This document shows positions 49,479 to 57,576 of a DNA stretch of 64,000 nucleotides, piece after piece (position 1 is the first letter of the stretch; the number at the start of each line of letters is the position of its first letter). Source of the DNA: Klenkia sesuvii (GTDB taxonomy: Bacteria; Actinomycetota; Actinomycetes; Mycobacteriales; Geodermatophilaceae); assembly GCF_037083825.1 (NCBI RefSeq), contig NZ_JBAPLU010000003.1:248001-312000 (forward strand). The letters run 5' to 3'. The notes below the pieces were generated by a model. It was given only the letters and a program-made list of their open reading frames with translations. It was not told the DNA's origin and made no database searches. Both the position numbers and the translations under genes were made by a program.

Positions 49479-49903
49479 GCCACCTCGATGCGTTGCACGG
49501 GGGCGGGCGCGGGCGCCGGCCCGGGGTCGGGGTCGCCGGCACCGCGGGGCGTGGCGTCGGCGGATGTGGCGTCGGCGGATGTGGCGTCGGCGGTCGTGGC
49601 GTCGGTGGTCGTGGCGTCGCCGGATGTGGAGGCAGCTGTCCCGTCGGCGGGGCGGGACAGCGTGCGCAGCGCCCCGGACGCGGCGGCGAGCACGTCGGCC
49701 AGCGCCTCGGACAGGTCCGGACGCCGACCGCGCAGCACCGCCAGCGCCGTGCAGACCGGGCAGCTGCGGCACTCGGCGGCGTGGTCCTCACCGGCCGCGG
49801 ACCCCACGTCGGCCACGAACCCGCCGAGACCGCCGAGACCGCCGGGCAGACCCTCCACCAGCCCGCGCAGCTGCTCGGCCCACGGCGGTTCGGGCCCGGT
49901 CAC
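49475..49903 (-). CDS. Small Rv2183c-position protein with Ala-Asp-Thr repeats
   Basis: 142 aa. The N-terminal 60 residues contain AAECRSCPVCTALAVLRGRRPD with a CxxC pair; the rest is a disordered tail with five imperfect ADAT-type pentapeptides, then a Pro/Ala/Glu end. It lies between the ArsA-like gene and the kinase with overlaps at both ends, as Rv2183c lies beside Rv2184c. Function unknown; the CxxC may bind metal. Confidence 0.75.
   Translation of the reverse strand: MTGPEPPWAEQLRGLVEGLPGGLGGLGGFVADVGSAAGEDHAAECRSCPVCTALAVLRGRRPDLSEALADVLAAASGALRTLSRPADGTAASTSGDATTTDATTADATSADATSADATPRGAGDPDPGPAPAPAPVQRIEVA
49551..49630 (-). repeat. 15-bp tandem repeat array inside the small protein gene
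   Basis: About five copies of a GTGGCGTCGGCGGAT-like 15-mer (plus strand), encoding the Ala-Asp/Thr pentapeptides. Copy number changes keep the frame. Confidence 0.8.
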
Positions 49904-51024
49904 CGGGCGACCTCGGCGGCCAGCAGGTCGGCGGGCCACTGGGTGGGGTCGGCGGCGAAGCGCACGCGCAGGGCGGCGCCCGGCGAACCGGGGTCGGTGA
50001 CCGCCGCCGCGGTCACCGTGCACCGCCGCAGCAGCGGGTCCAGCGGCAGCGACCGGCGCAGGCCGGCGGTGCCCACCACCAGCTCGTCCCCCCAGCGGGT
50101 CAGGTCGACCTCGCCCCGGCCGGCGTAGGGCAGCGGCACGGTCAGCTCCCAGCCGGCCTCCCCGCGGTGGGGCAGCGGGGTCAGCGGCCCGGTGGGCGCG
50201 GCCGGTGCCACCGCCGCACCCAGGGCACGCAGTCCCTCGACGTCCGACGGCGACCGCGGCGCCTCGACCACCTCGGCCGGCTGCACCCCGGCCGCCCGCA
50301 GCGCAGCCTTGACGTCGTCCTGCTGCTCCCGGCGCGCCTGTCCCCACGACCCGGTCGACGGCGGCACCACCCGGGCCAGGGTGACCGAGGCCAACCGGTG
50401 GCCGAGCAGGCCGAGACCCGCGCCGGCGCGGCGCAGCGCCGGCAGGGCCCGGTCGTCGGGGGCCAGCACCAGGTGCACCTCCGGCCCGGCGGGTACCGAG
50501 CCCAGGGCCGCCTCGAGCGCGCTGGCCGCCGCGAGGGCGGCCTCAACGGCGCCGGGCCGGCTGCGGGTCAGGGCGCGCACCGAGGCCAGCACCCGCAGCC
50601 GCGGCGGGGCCAGCTGGGCCAACCACCACCGTGCGGCGTGCGGCAGGGCCAGGACGGCGGTGGCCCGCTCGAGCGGCCCGGCGTCCAGCACGACGTCGAC
50701 GTCCCCGGCGGCCAGCCGCCCCCACTCGGTCAGCAGGGCGACCTCGTCGACCCCGGGCAAAGGCACCACCGAGGAGGAGGGCGGCAACGCGAGCGCCGGC
50801 ACCAGCGCGGCCAGCTGGTCCAGGTGCGCACCCCAGGCCGCCTCGGCCGACTCGACGGGGGCCACGACGCGCACCACGACCCGCTCGGCCACCGCGGGCA
50901 CCGCGGGGGCGTGCGTCGTCAGCAGCGCCACCGGCCGCCCCGCGTCGGCGAGTGCGAGCGCGGTGGCCGCGGCCACGGTGCTGGACCCGGCCCCGCCGGG
51001 GCCGGTGACGACGAGGGTGCGCAC
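49900..51024 (-). CDS. ArsA/GET3-like ATPase homologue with altered P-loop
   Basis: 374 aa. Starts VRTLVVTGPGGAGSSTVAAAT: the deviant Walker A of ArsA (KGGVGKT) is present in shape, but the lysine before S/T is Ser. VDVVLDAGPLERA may be the switch region. C-terminal half has the beta-rich LPYAGRGEVDLTRWGDELVV of actinobacterial ArsA-like proteins (Rv2184c position). Loss of the lysine suggests weak or no ATP hydrolysis. GTG start at 51024, 7 bp after the SRPBCC stop. Confidence 0.8.
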   Translation of the reverse strand: MRTLVVTGPGGAGSSTVAAATALALADAGRPVALLTTHAPAVPAVAERVVVRVVAPVESAEAAWGAHLDQLAALVPALALPPSSSVVPLPGVDEVALLTEWGRLAAGDVDVVLDAGPLERATAVLALPHAARWWLAQLAPPRLRVLASVRALTRSRPGAVEAALAAASALEAALGSVPAGPEVHLVLAPDDRALPALRRAGAGLGLLGHRLASVTLARVVPPSTGSWGQARREQQDDVKAALRAAGVQPAEVVEAPRSPSDVEGLRALGAAVAPAAPTGPLTPLPHRGEAGWELTVPLPYAGRGEVDLTRWGDELVVGTAGLRRSLPLDPLLRRCTVTAAAVTDPGSPGAALRVRFAADPTQWPADLLAAEVAR

Positions 51025-51031
51025 CGGTGGG

Positions 51032-51463
51032 TCAGGCCTCGACGCGCTTCTTGAGCTCCTTGAGCGCGGTGTCGAGGATGACCTTCTCGGCCTTGCGCTT
51101 GATCATGCCGAGCATCGGGATGGACAGGTCGATGCTGATCGCGTAGGTCACCTCGGTGCGCCCGCCGGACTCGACCAGGGTGTAGCTGCCGTCCTGCCGC
51201 TTCTGCATCTGGCCCTGCACCAGGGTCCAGCTGACCTGCCGGTCGCCGTCCCAGGTGTAGGCGAGCACGTAGTCGTCCTTGACCGCACCGGCGTCGAGCA
51301 CGAAGTGCACCTGCTCGGCGCGGCCGTCGGCACCGGTGCTGAGCACCTCCACGGTCTGCGCGGCCGACACCCACTCGGGGTAGGCCGGGAAGTCGGCGAC
51401 CACGGCCATCACGGCGGACGCCGGTGCGTCGATCACGATGGACTGGGTGGACTGGTCGGCCAT
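51032..51463 (-). CDS. SRPBCC (START/polyketide cyclase-like) lipid-binding protein
   Basis: 143 aa. SIVIDAPASAVMAVVADFPAYPEW and the C-terminal helix LDTALKELKKRVE are typical of the SRPBCC family (Rv2185c type), a helix-grip cavity for hydrophobic ligands. TACCCT lies 6 nt before ATG 51463. Divergent from the acyl-CoA synthetase gene, so a fatty-acyl ligand is plausible. Confidence 0.9.
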   Translation of the reverse strand: MADQSTQSIVIDAPASAVMAVVADFPAYPEWVSAAQTVEVLSTGADGRAEQVHFVLDAGAVKDDYVLAYTWDGDRQVSWTLVQGQMQKRQDGSYTLVESGGRTEVTYAISIDLSIPMLGMIKRKAEKVILDTALKELKKRVEA

Positions 51464-51469
51464 GCGCGC

Positions 51470-51475
51470 AGGGTA
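51470..51475 (-). promoter_or_regulatory. -10 box of the SRPBCC operon
   Basis: TACCCT on the minus strand with a 6-nt gap to ATG 51463. Confidence 0.6.
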
Positions 51476-51513
51476 GTCGCCGGGCGGTCGGCAGCGCCCT
51501 CCGGTGCAGGTCA

Positions 51514-51529
51514 CCTACTCACGAGTAGG
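51514..51529. promoter_or_regulatory. CCTACTC-AC-GAGTAGG palindrome, probable operator
   Basis: Perfect 7-bp arms with a 2-bp spacer, between the divergent SRPBCC and acyl-CoA synthetase genes, 88 bp before the synthetase start. The form suits a TetR-type fatty-acid regulator; the regulator is not in the window. Confidence 0.65.
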
Positions 51530-51616
51530 CAGGCCCCGGTAACCTGTCCCTCCACGATCCCGCGTCCGCAGGCCGGCGACGAGGCTGGCCCTCCGCGCGG
51601 GGAGGAGAGGACCGGC

Positions 51617-53428
51617 GTGCGCGAGCTGAGCGTTCCCCCCACCTACCAGGTGAAGCCCGACGAGGCGATCCCCGACCTGCTGGCGGCCAACCTGCGCGAC
51701 GTGCCCGACCGCACCGGTCTGCGGGTGCAGCGCTCGCCCGGTCAGTGGGTCGACGTCACCTACCGCGAGTTCGGCGCGCAGGTGGCCGGCGTCGCCAAGG
51801 GCCTCATCGCCAGCGGCATCCAGGCCGGTGACCGCGTCGCCCTGCAGGCCCGCACCCGGTACGAGTGGACGGTGCTCGACTTCGGCATCTGGGCCGCCGG
51901 GTGCGTCGTCGTCCCCGTGTACGAGACCTCCAGCGCCGACCAGGTCGCCTGGATCCTGTCCGACAGCGGCGCCACGGCCGCCTTCGTGGAGAAGCAGGAG
52001 CACGCCGACACCGTCGAGTCGGTGCGGGGCGAAGCCCCCGACCTCGGCCCGGTCTGGGTCATCGAGGACGACGTCCTGGCCACGCTGGCCGCGGCCGGCG
52101 CCGACGTCCCCGACAGCGAGCTCGAGGCGCGCCGGGCCACCCTGGGCTCCGACAGCCTGGCCACGCTGATCTACACCAGCGGCACCACCGGCCGGCCGAA
52201 GGGCTGCGAGCTGACCCACGGCAACTTCCTGTTCGAGATCAACAACGGCATGTCCCTGCTGGGCCGCTTCCTCAACGTCGACGGCTCGCTGCTGCTGTTC
52301 ATCCCGCTGGCCCACGTGCTGGCCCGGGTGCTGCAGGTCGGTGCGTTCAAGACCCGCACGGTGCTGGGGCACACCTCCGACATCAAGGACCTCGTCGCCG
52401 ACCTGGGCACGTTCCAGCCCACCTTCGTGCTGGCCGTGCCCCGGGTGTTCGAGAAGGTCTACAACCAGGGCAAGGCCACGGCCGACGAGGGCGGCAAGGG
52501 CAAGGTCTACGACAAGGCCGCCCAGGTCGCCATCGACTGGTCCCGGGCGCAGGACGGGAAGGGCGCCGGGTTCGGGCTCACCGCCGCGCACAAGGTGTTC
52601 GACCTGCTGGTGTACCGCAAGCTGCGGTCGGCGCTGGGCGGCCGGTGCATCGGGGCGGTGTCCGGCGGCGCCCCGCTGGGCGAGCGCCTGGGCCACTTCT
52701 TCCGCGGCGCCGGCGTCACCGTGTACGAGGGCTACGGCCTCACCGAGACCACCGCGGCGGCCGCGGTCAACCACGACACCGCCTTCAAGATGGGCACCGT
52801 CGGCCGCCCGCTGCCGGGCACCGACGCCGCCATCGCCGAGGACGGCGAGGTGCTGCTGCGCGGCGGCATCGTGATGCGCGGCTACTGGAAGAACGAGAAG
52901 GCCACCAGCGAGGCCATCGACGCCGACGGCTGGTTCCACACCGGTGACATCGGCGAGCTCGACGACGAGGGCTTCCTGAAGATCACCGGTCGCAAGAAGG
53001 AGATCCTGGTGACCGCCGGCGGCAAGAACGTCGCCCCGGCCGGCTTGGAGGACCGCATCCGGGCCCACGCCCTGGTCAGCCAGACCATCGTCGTCGGCGA
53101 CGGCAAGCCCTTCATCGGGGCGCTCATCACCCTCGACGAGGAGGCCCTGCCGGCCTGGCTCAAGCTCAAGGGCAAGGACCCCTCCCTCTCCGCCGCCGAC
53201 CTCGCCGACGACCCCGACGTGCGGGCCGAGCTCGAGGCCGCGGTGGCCGCGGCCAACACGTCTGTCTCGCACGCCGAGAGCATCCGCAAGTTCCGGGTGC
53301 TGGGCACCGACTTCACCGAGGCCAACGGCACCCTGACGCCGAGCATGAAGCTCAAGCGCAACGTGGTGCTCAAGGAGTACGCCGACGAGGTCGAGGCGCT
53401 CTACGCCAAGGCGCCCGCCGCCTCCTGA
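51617..53428 (+). CDS. fadD15: Long-chain fatty-acid-CoA ligase (FadD15-like)
   Basis: 603 aa AMP-forming synthetase. P-loop-like YTSGTTGRPKGCELTH, VYEGYGLTETTA, DGWFHTGDIGELDD and KEILVTAGGKNVAP are the standard A-motifs. Activates long-chain fatty acids to acyl-CoA. GGAGGAGAGG lies 6 nt before GTG 51617. Between SRPBCC and a PimB-like gene, as fadD15 (Rv2187) is in mycobacteria. Confidence 0.94.
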   Translation: MRELSVPPTYQVKPDEAIPDLLAANLRDVPDRTGLRVQRSPGQWVDVTYREFGAQVAGVAKGLIASGIQAGDRVALQARTRYEWTVLDFGIWAAGCVVVPVYETSSADQVAWILSDSGATAAFVEKQEHADTVESVRGEAPDLGPVWVIEDDVLATLAAAGADVPDSELEARRATLGSDSLATLIYTSGTTGRPKGCELTHGNFLFEINNGMSLLGRFLNVDGSLLLFIPLAHVLARVLQVGAFKTRTVLGHTSDIKDLVADLGTFQPTFVLAVPRVFEKVYNQGKATADEGGKGKVYDKAAQVAIDWSRAQDGKGAGFGLTAAHKVFDLLVYRKLRSALGGRCIGAVSGGAPLGERLGHFFRGAGVTVYEGYGLTETTAAAAVNHDTAFKMGTVGRPLPGTDAAIAEDGEVLLRGGIVMRGYWKNEKATSEAIDADGWFHTGDIGELDDEGFLKITGRKKEILVTAGGKNVAPAGLEDRIRAHALVSQTIVVGDGKPFIGALITLDEEALPAWLKLKGKDPSLSAADLADDPDVRAELEAAVAAANTSVSHAESIRKFRVLGTDFTEANGTLTPSMKLKRNVVLKEYADEVEALYAKAPAAS

Positions 53429-53453
53429 CGCCGTCCGCCGGGCTCCGCCGTCC

Positions 53454-54575
53454 TCAGGGACGCAGGAGCCCGGCGAACGTCGCCCCGATCGACTCCCACG
53501 ACCACCGGTCCAGCACCCACGCCCGGCCGGCGGCGCCCATGGCGGCCGCCCGGGTCGGGTCGGCCAGCAGTCCCGAGACCGCCGTCGCCACCGCGTCGGG
53601 GGAGCGCGGGTCCACCACGTGGCCGGTGACGCCGTCGCGCACGGCCTCGGGTGCCCCGCCGGAGGTGCCGGCGACGACCGGCCGACCGCAGGCCGCCGCC
53701 TCCAGGTAGACCATCCCGAGACCCTCCACGTCCAGCCCACCCCGGCGGGTGCGGCACGGCATGGCGAAGACGTCGCCGGCCGCGTAGTGCTCGGGCAGCG
53801 ACCCCGGGGCCACCGGCCCGGTGAGCACCACCGAGTCGCCCAGGCCGAGCGCGGCCACCCGCCGGCGCAGCCGGGCCTCGTCCGGACCCCCACCCACCAG
53901 CAGCAACCGGGCCGCGGGGTGGGCGGCCAGCACCCGGGGCCAACCGGCCAGCAGCACGTCCTGCCCCTTGCGGCGCACCAGGCGGGACACGCAGACCACC
54001 ACCGGGGCCGCGCCCAGGCCGTACCGGGCGCGCACCGCCGAGCCGTCCGCCCCGGGGTGGAAACGGGTGACGTCGACCCCGGGCGGCAGCTGGCGCAGCT
54101 GGGTGCGCGCAGCCAGTGCGGGGGCCAGCCGGCCGCGGGTGTACTCGGAGATGTAGGTGAGCACGTCGACCCCACCGGCGATGCGCTGCAGCAGGTGACG
54201 GCCCACCGGCAGCGCGACCCAGCCCGTCTCGTGCCCGTGGGTGATGCCCACGCTGCGCCGGACCCCGGCCCGGTGCAGGCCGGGCGCGAGCAGGCCGAGA
54301 GGGGCGGCAGCACCGAAGACGACCGTCTCGGCCCGGTGCTCGCGCACCAGCCCGGCGGCCACCCGCGCGGTGCGCGGGGTGGGCAGCAGCATCCCGGTCG
54401 GCAGTCGGACGACGCGGTAGGGCAACGCGGCGTCGTGCTCGGCCGCCCCCGGTGAGGTCGAGGCGAGCACCAGGACATCCTCGGGCGGCAGCCGGTCGAG
54501 CAGGGCGGCGACGAAGGTCTGGATGCCGCCCTGTCGCGGCGGGAAGTCGTTGGTGACCACCAGCGTGCGGGTCAC
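53454..54575 (-). CDS. pimB: GT4 mannosyltransferase, PimB-like
   Basis: 373 aa. NDFPPRQGGIQTFV (N-terminal Gly loop), GITHGHETGW, VSRLVRRKGQD and EGLGMVYLEAAACGRPVVAG with the EX7E-type motif mark GT-B family 4. The sequence start and gene position match PimB (Rv2188c), which adds the second mannose to phosphatidylinositol mannoside on the cytoplasmic face. GTG 54575 overlaps the M48 protease stop. Confidence 0.88.
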   Translation of the reverse strand: MTRTLVVTNDFPPRQGGIQTFVAALLDRLPPEDVLVLASTSPGAAEHDAALPYRVVRLPTGMLLPTPRTARVAAGLVREHRAETVVFGAAAPLGLLAPGLHRAGVRRSVGITHGHETGWVALPVGRHLLQRIAGGVDVLTYISEYTRGRLAPALAARTQLRQLPPGVDVTRFHPGADGSAVRARYGLGAAPVVVCVSRLVRRKGQDVLLAGWPRVLAAHPAARLLLVGGGPDEARLRRRVAALGLGDSVVLTGPVAPGSLPEHYAAGDVFAMPCRTRRGGLDVEGLGMVYLEAAACGRPVVAGTSGGAPEAVRDGVTGHVVDPRSPDAVATAVSGLLADPTRAAAMGAAGRAWVLDRWSWESIGATFAGLLRP

Positions 54576-55807
54576 CGCGACCACCCCTGCGCAGCCGCGA
54601 CCCGCTGGGCGGTGGTGGGGTGCGACCCGAAGAACCACTGCCAGGCGGCCGGCGGGTCGGGCTGGTTCAGGTTGGCCACGGCCAGCCGACGCATGACGTC
54701 GGTGAACGCCCCCGGGTCCCCGGTCAGGTCGAGGGCGTGCTGGTCGGCCCGGGCCTCCAGCTGCCGGGACACCCCGTTCTGCACCGGCGTGGACAGCAGC
54801 GTGGCCACCGCGACCAGGAACAGCACGAGCGGGACCACGCGGCCGTCGCCGGGTCCGTCCGCGCCGGCTCGGCGCAGCAGCGGTGCCGACCCGAGCAGCC
54901 AGCCCAGCAGTGCCACCCCCGCGCCGGCGCCCAGCGCACCCACCAGCGTGCCGGTGAGGACGTCGTCGGTGGCCACGTGCCCCAGTTCGTGCGCGGTGAT
55001 GGACTCGACCTGGTCGTCGGGCAGCTGCTGCAGGAGGGTGTCGTAGACGACGATGCGCCGGGTCGAGCCGAAGCCCGAGACGTAGGCGTTGAGCGCGGTG
55101 GTGCGCCGGCTGGCATCGGCGACCAGCACGTCCTCGACGGGGGTCCCGTTCTCCTCGGCGAGGGCCAGCAGGTCGCTGCGCAGCTGCCCGGCCGGCATCG
55201 AGGCGAAGTCGTTGAACGCGGGTTCGATGACCACGGGGTAGAGGAAGGACCCGGCCACCACGAGGCCCGCGGCGCCGGCACCGGCCCACGCCCACCAGGT
55301 GCGCGGGGCCCGACGGGCCAACCCCACGAGCAGCAGCAGCCCCAGCGCGGTGAGCCCGGCGGTGAGGGCGGTGTCGACGGCGACGTCGCGCACCCACAAC
55401 GGCCAGCTGCGGGTGGACAGGCCGAAGCGGTGCCGCACCACCTCGCCGTAGGCGCTGAGCGGGACGGTGACCAGCCGGCCGACCACGGTGAGCACGAGGG
55501 TGCCGAGCAGCACCTGCCACACCCAGCCCCCGCCCAGCGGCCGGGCCACGGTGGCCACCAGGCGGGCCCCCCAGCGGGTCGACCCCAGCAGGCCGCTGAC
55601 GACCAGGCCCAGTGCGAGGTTGACCAGCGACGCCGGCCGGAGCGCCGCGGCGAAGGCGTCGGCGCGGTCGAGCTGGGCGACGTCCAGACCGGCTGTGGGG
55701 TCGGTGACCTGCGGCGTCGCCGACCACGGGATGCGCAGCCACAGGACGACGACCAGCGCGAGACCGAGCACGAGCGCCGTCAGCAGCGCGAGCCGACGCG
55801 AACCCAC
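54572..55807 (-). CDS. M48 family membrane metalloprotease (Ste24-like)
   Basis: 411 aa with about six membrane helices. Zn motif ITAHELGHVATDD (HExxH) and downstream EARADQHALDL supply the ligands; the long N-terminal membrane part fits CAAX protease 1/Ste24 more than HtpX. Cleaves membrane or prenyl-like substrates, or aids protein quality control. TACGCT lies 6 nt before GTG 55807. Confidence 0.9.
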   Translation of the reverse strand: MGSRRLALLTALVLGLALVVVLWLRIPWSATPQVTDPTAGLDVAQLDRADAFAAALRPASLVNLALGLVVSGLLGSTRWGARLVATVARPLGGGWVWQVLLGTLVLTVVGRLVTVPLSAYGEVVRHRFGLSTRSWPLWVRDVAVDTALTAGLTALGLLLLVGLARRAPRTWWAWAGAGAAGLVVAGSFLYPVVIEPAFNDFASMPAGQLRSDLLALAEENGTPVEDVLVADASRRTTALNAYVSGFGSTRRIVVYDTLLQQLPDDQVESITAHELGHVATDDVLTGTLVGALGAGAGVALLGWLLGSAPLLRRAGADGPGDGRVVPLVLFLVAVATLLSTPVQNGVSRQLEARADQHALDLTGDPGAFTDVMRRLAVANLNQPDPPAAWQWFFGSHPTTAQRVAAAQGWSR

Positions 55808-55813
55808 CCGGGG

Positions 55814-55819
55814 AGCGTA
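55814..55819 (-). promoter_or_regulatory. -10 box of the M48 protease/pimB operon
   Basis: TACGCT on the minus strand, 6-nt gap to GTG 55807. Confidence 0.6.
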
Positions 55820-55853
55820 GTCCGGCGGCCCTTGCGCCCCCTGCGACGAGCCG

Positions 55854-56924
55854 TCAGAGCAGGCGGCGAGCCCCCGCGTAGCCGGACATGTCGATGCTGG
55901 CCACCTTCACCACGTCACCGGACGTGGGCGCGTGCACCATCATCCCGTTGCCGATGTAGATGCCGATGTGGCTCACCGGGGAGTAGAAGTACACGAGGTC
56001 ACCGGGCTGCAGGTCGGCCCGCGCGACCGGCGACCCCATCCGGGCCTGCGCGGCGCTGGAGTGCGGCAGCTCGATGCCCGCGGCTGCGTAGGCGTAGGCG
56101 GTCAGGCCCGAGCAGTCGAAGCTGCCCGGCCCACCGGCACCCCACACGTAGGGGTCGCCCCGCTGCGCCATCGCGGTGTCCACGACGGTCTGGGCTGCGG
56201 CGCCGTCGGCCACGACGGCGGCGGGAGCCTCGACCTCGGGGCCGCTCACCGCCGCCACCACCTCGGCCTGCTGCGGCGCACTGAGCGCGGCGAACTGCGC
56301 CTGGTAGGCGGCGATCTGCTGCTGCAGGTCGGCCTGCTGGACGGTGACCTGGTCGAGGGTCTGCTGGGCCTGGGCGGCGGCGGCATCGGCGGCGGCCTGT
56401 GCATCGGTGGCGGCCTGCGCGGCGGCTGCCACCTCACCCAGCAGGTCGTCGGTGCGCCCGGCGATGAGGTCGAGCGTGCTGACCTGCGCCAGGAAGTCCT
56501 CGGGCGAGCTGCTGGTCAGCAACGCGGAGATCCCCGACTGGTTGCCGGTGTAGGCGCTGACGGCGACCTCGTCCATGCGTGACCCCAGGGCCTGCAGCTG
56601 TGCCTGCTGCGCGGTCAGCTGCTCAGCCGCCGCGGCGGCGGCGGCCTGCTGCTCGACCAGCTGGACCTGCGCGTCGTTGACCTGCTCGGTGACGACCTCG
56701 AGCTGGTGGGTGGCGTCGGCAACCAGCTGGGTGGCCTGCTCCGGTGTCGTGGCCGCGGTCTGGTCGGGGGCGGCGGCTGCGCCCCCGGGCACCAGTGCCA
56801 CGGCCAGGCCCAGCGCGCCGGCCAGGAGGAGGGCTGCCCCCGAGCGCTGACCCCGGGACGCCGGCGGCGTGGTGGCGACCGACGGGCTCGACGGGTGGGG
56901 CTGCTGGGGACGGTGGGCGACCAC
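55854..56924 (-). CDS. Secreted NlpC/P60 peptidoglycan hydrolase (RipC-like)
   Basis: 356 aa. Signal peptide to about residue 41 (AALLLAGALGLAVALVPGG, then AAAA), a long Ala/Gln coiled coil (45-215), then an NlpC/P60 domain with catalytic Cys in GSFDCSGLTAYAY, His in VSHIGIYIG and a third polar residue in MMVHAPT. Cuts D-Glu-mDAP bonds in stem peptides. GTG 56924 puts the signal peptide at the usual place; a longer frame to 57044 exists but adds a basic stretch. Same position as Rv2190c. Confidence 0.9.
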   Translation of the reverse strand: MVAHRPQQPHPSSPSVATTPPASRGQRSGAALLLAGALGLAVALVPGGAAAAPDQTAATTPEQATQLVADATHQLEVVTEQVNDAQVQLVEQQAAAAAAAEQLTAQQAQLQALGSRMDEVAVSAYTGNQSGISALLTSSSPEDFLAQVSTLDLIAGRTDDLLGEVAAAAQAATDAQAAADAAAAQAQQTLDQVTVQQADLQQQIAAYQAQFAALSAPQQAEVVAAVSGPEVEAPAAVVADGAAAQTVVDTAMAQRGDPYVWGAGGPGSFDCSGLTAYAYAAAGIELPHSSAAQARMGSPVARADLQPGDLVYFYSPVSHIGIYIGNGMMVHAPTSGDVVKVASIDMSGYAGARRLL

Positions 56925-57128
56925 GGTGCGCGAGGACTCCTCGTTCCCCGATCGAGACCACCCGCGGACCAGATGGCGCCTGCTCGACCGGACCCGCCCG
57001 ACGCTACGGGCGCGACCGGGCCGAAACGAAGGGTCAGGTACCACCCGATCGGCGTCCGAACTGCTAATCCCACGCGTGTGGTTCCGTCAGCTTCTGGGCG
57101 CACCGCGGCGACCCCGGCGTGTCGTGGG

Positions 57129-57449
57129 TCAGCCCACGTCACGGGTGGGCGGAGCTTGGTGCCGCAGCGGCGGGACCAGGCCCATCTCTGCCAACACGTA
57201 CAGCGCCCGCCGCTCCACGTCGTCGAACTCCAGGCGGCGACCCCGCCGGGTCGGGCCGGACACCAACGCCTCCCCCAACGCCGCCCCCAACCCGGGCAGC
57301 GCGGGCTGGGCGGCGCGGCCGGGCCGACGGCCCAGGGGGACCACGGCGGCCGCGCTGCCGCGCTGGCCGGGGGTGCCCAGCAGCACGCTGACCACGCAGT
57401 CGCCGCAGCCCTCCCCGCGGACGGTGCAGGTGTCGCAGTCGATGAGCAC
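57129..57449 (-). CDS. Small protein with two CxxC motifs
   Basis: 106 aa of unknown function. VLIDCDTCTVRGEGCGDCVV has four Cys (CDTC, CGDC) that could bind Zn or Fe-S, then a basic linker and a helical end FDDVERRALYVLAEMGLV. AGGAGG lies 6 nt before GTG 57449 and fixes the start. Lies between the two peptidoglycan hydrolase genes in the conserved block, near the place of Rv2189c. Confidence 0.8.
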   Translation of the reverse strand: MLIDCDTCTVRGEGCGDCVVSVLLGTPGQRGSAAAVVPLGRRPGRAAQPALPGLGAALGEALVSGPTRRGRRLEFDDVERRALYVLAEMGLVPPLRHQAPPTRDVG

Positions 57450-57576
57450 GTCGGGCCTCCTGGCACGTGGTCGGAGCACGGGGCGGACCTCGTCCGGTCC
57501 GTCTCCACGGACGCTAGGACCGACCACCGACATTTCCGGCTGCGCGCCCGCCGGGGCGCCCGACCAGGCGCCCCGG

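Noticed and set aside
56925..57128. c-di-AMP (ydaO-type) riboswitch before the NlpC/P60 gene
   Set aside because: Such riboswitches often precede actinobacterial cell-wall hydrolases, but I could not find the conserved core elements in this leader.
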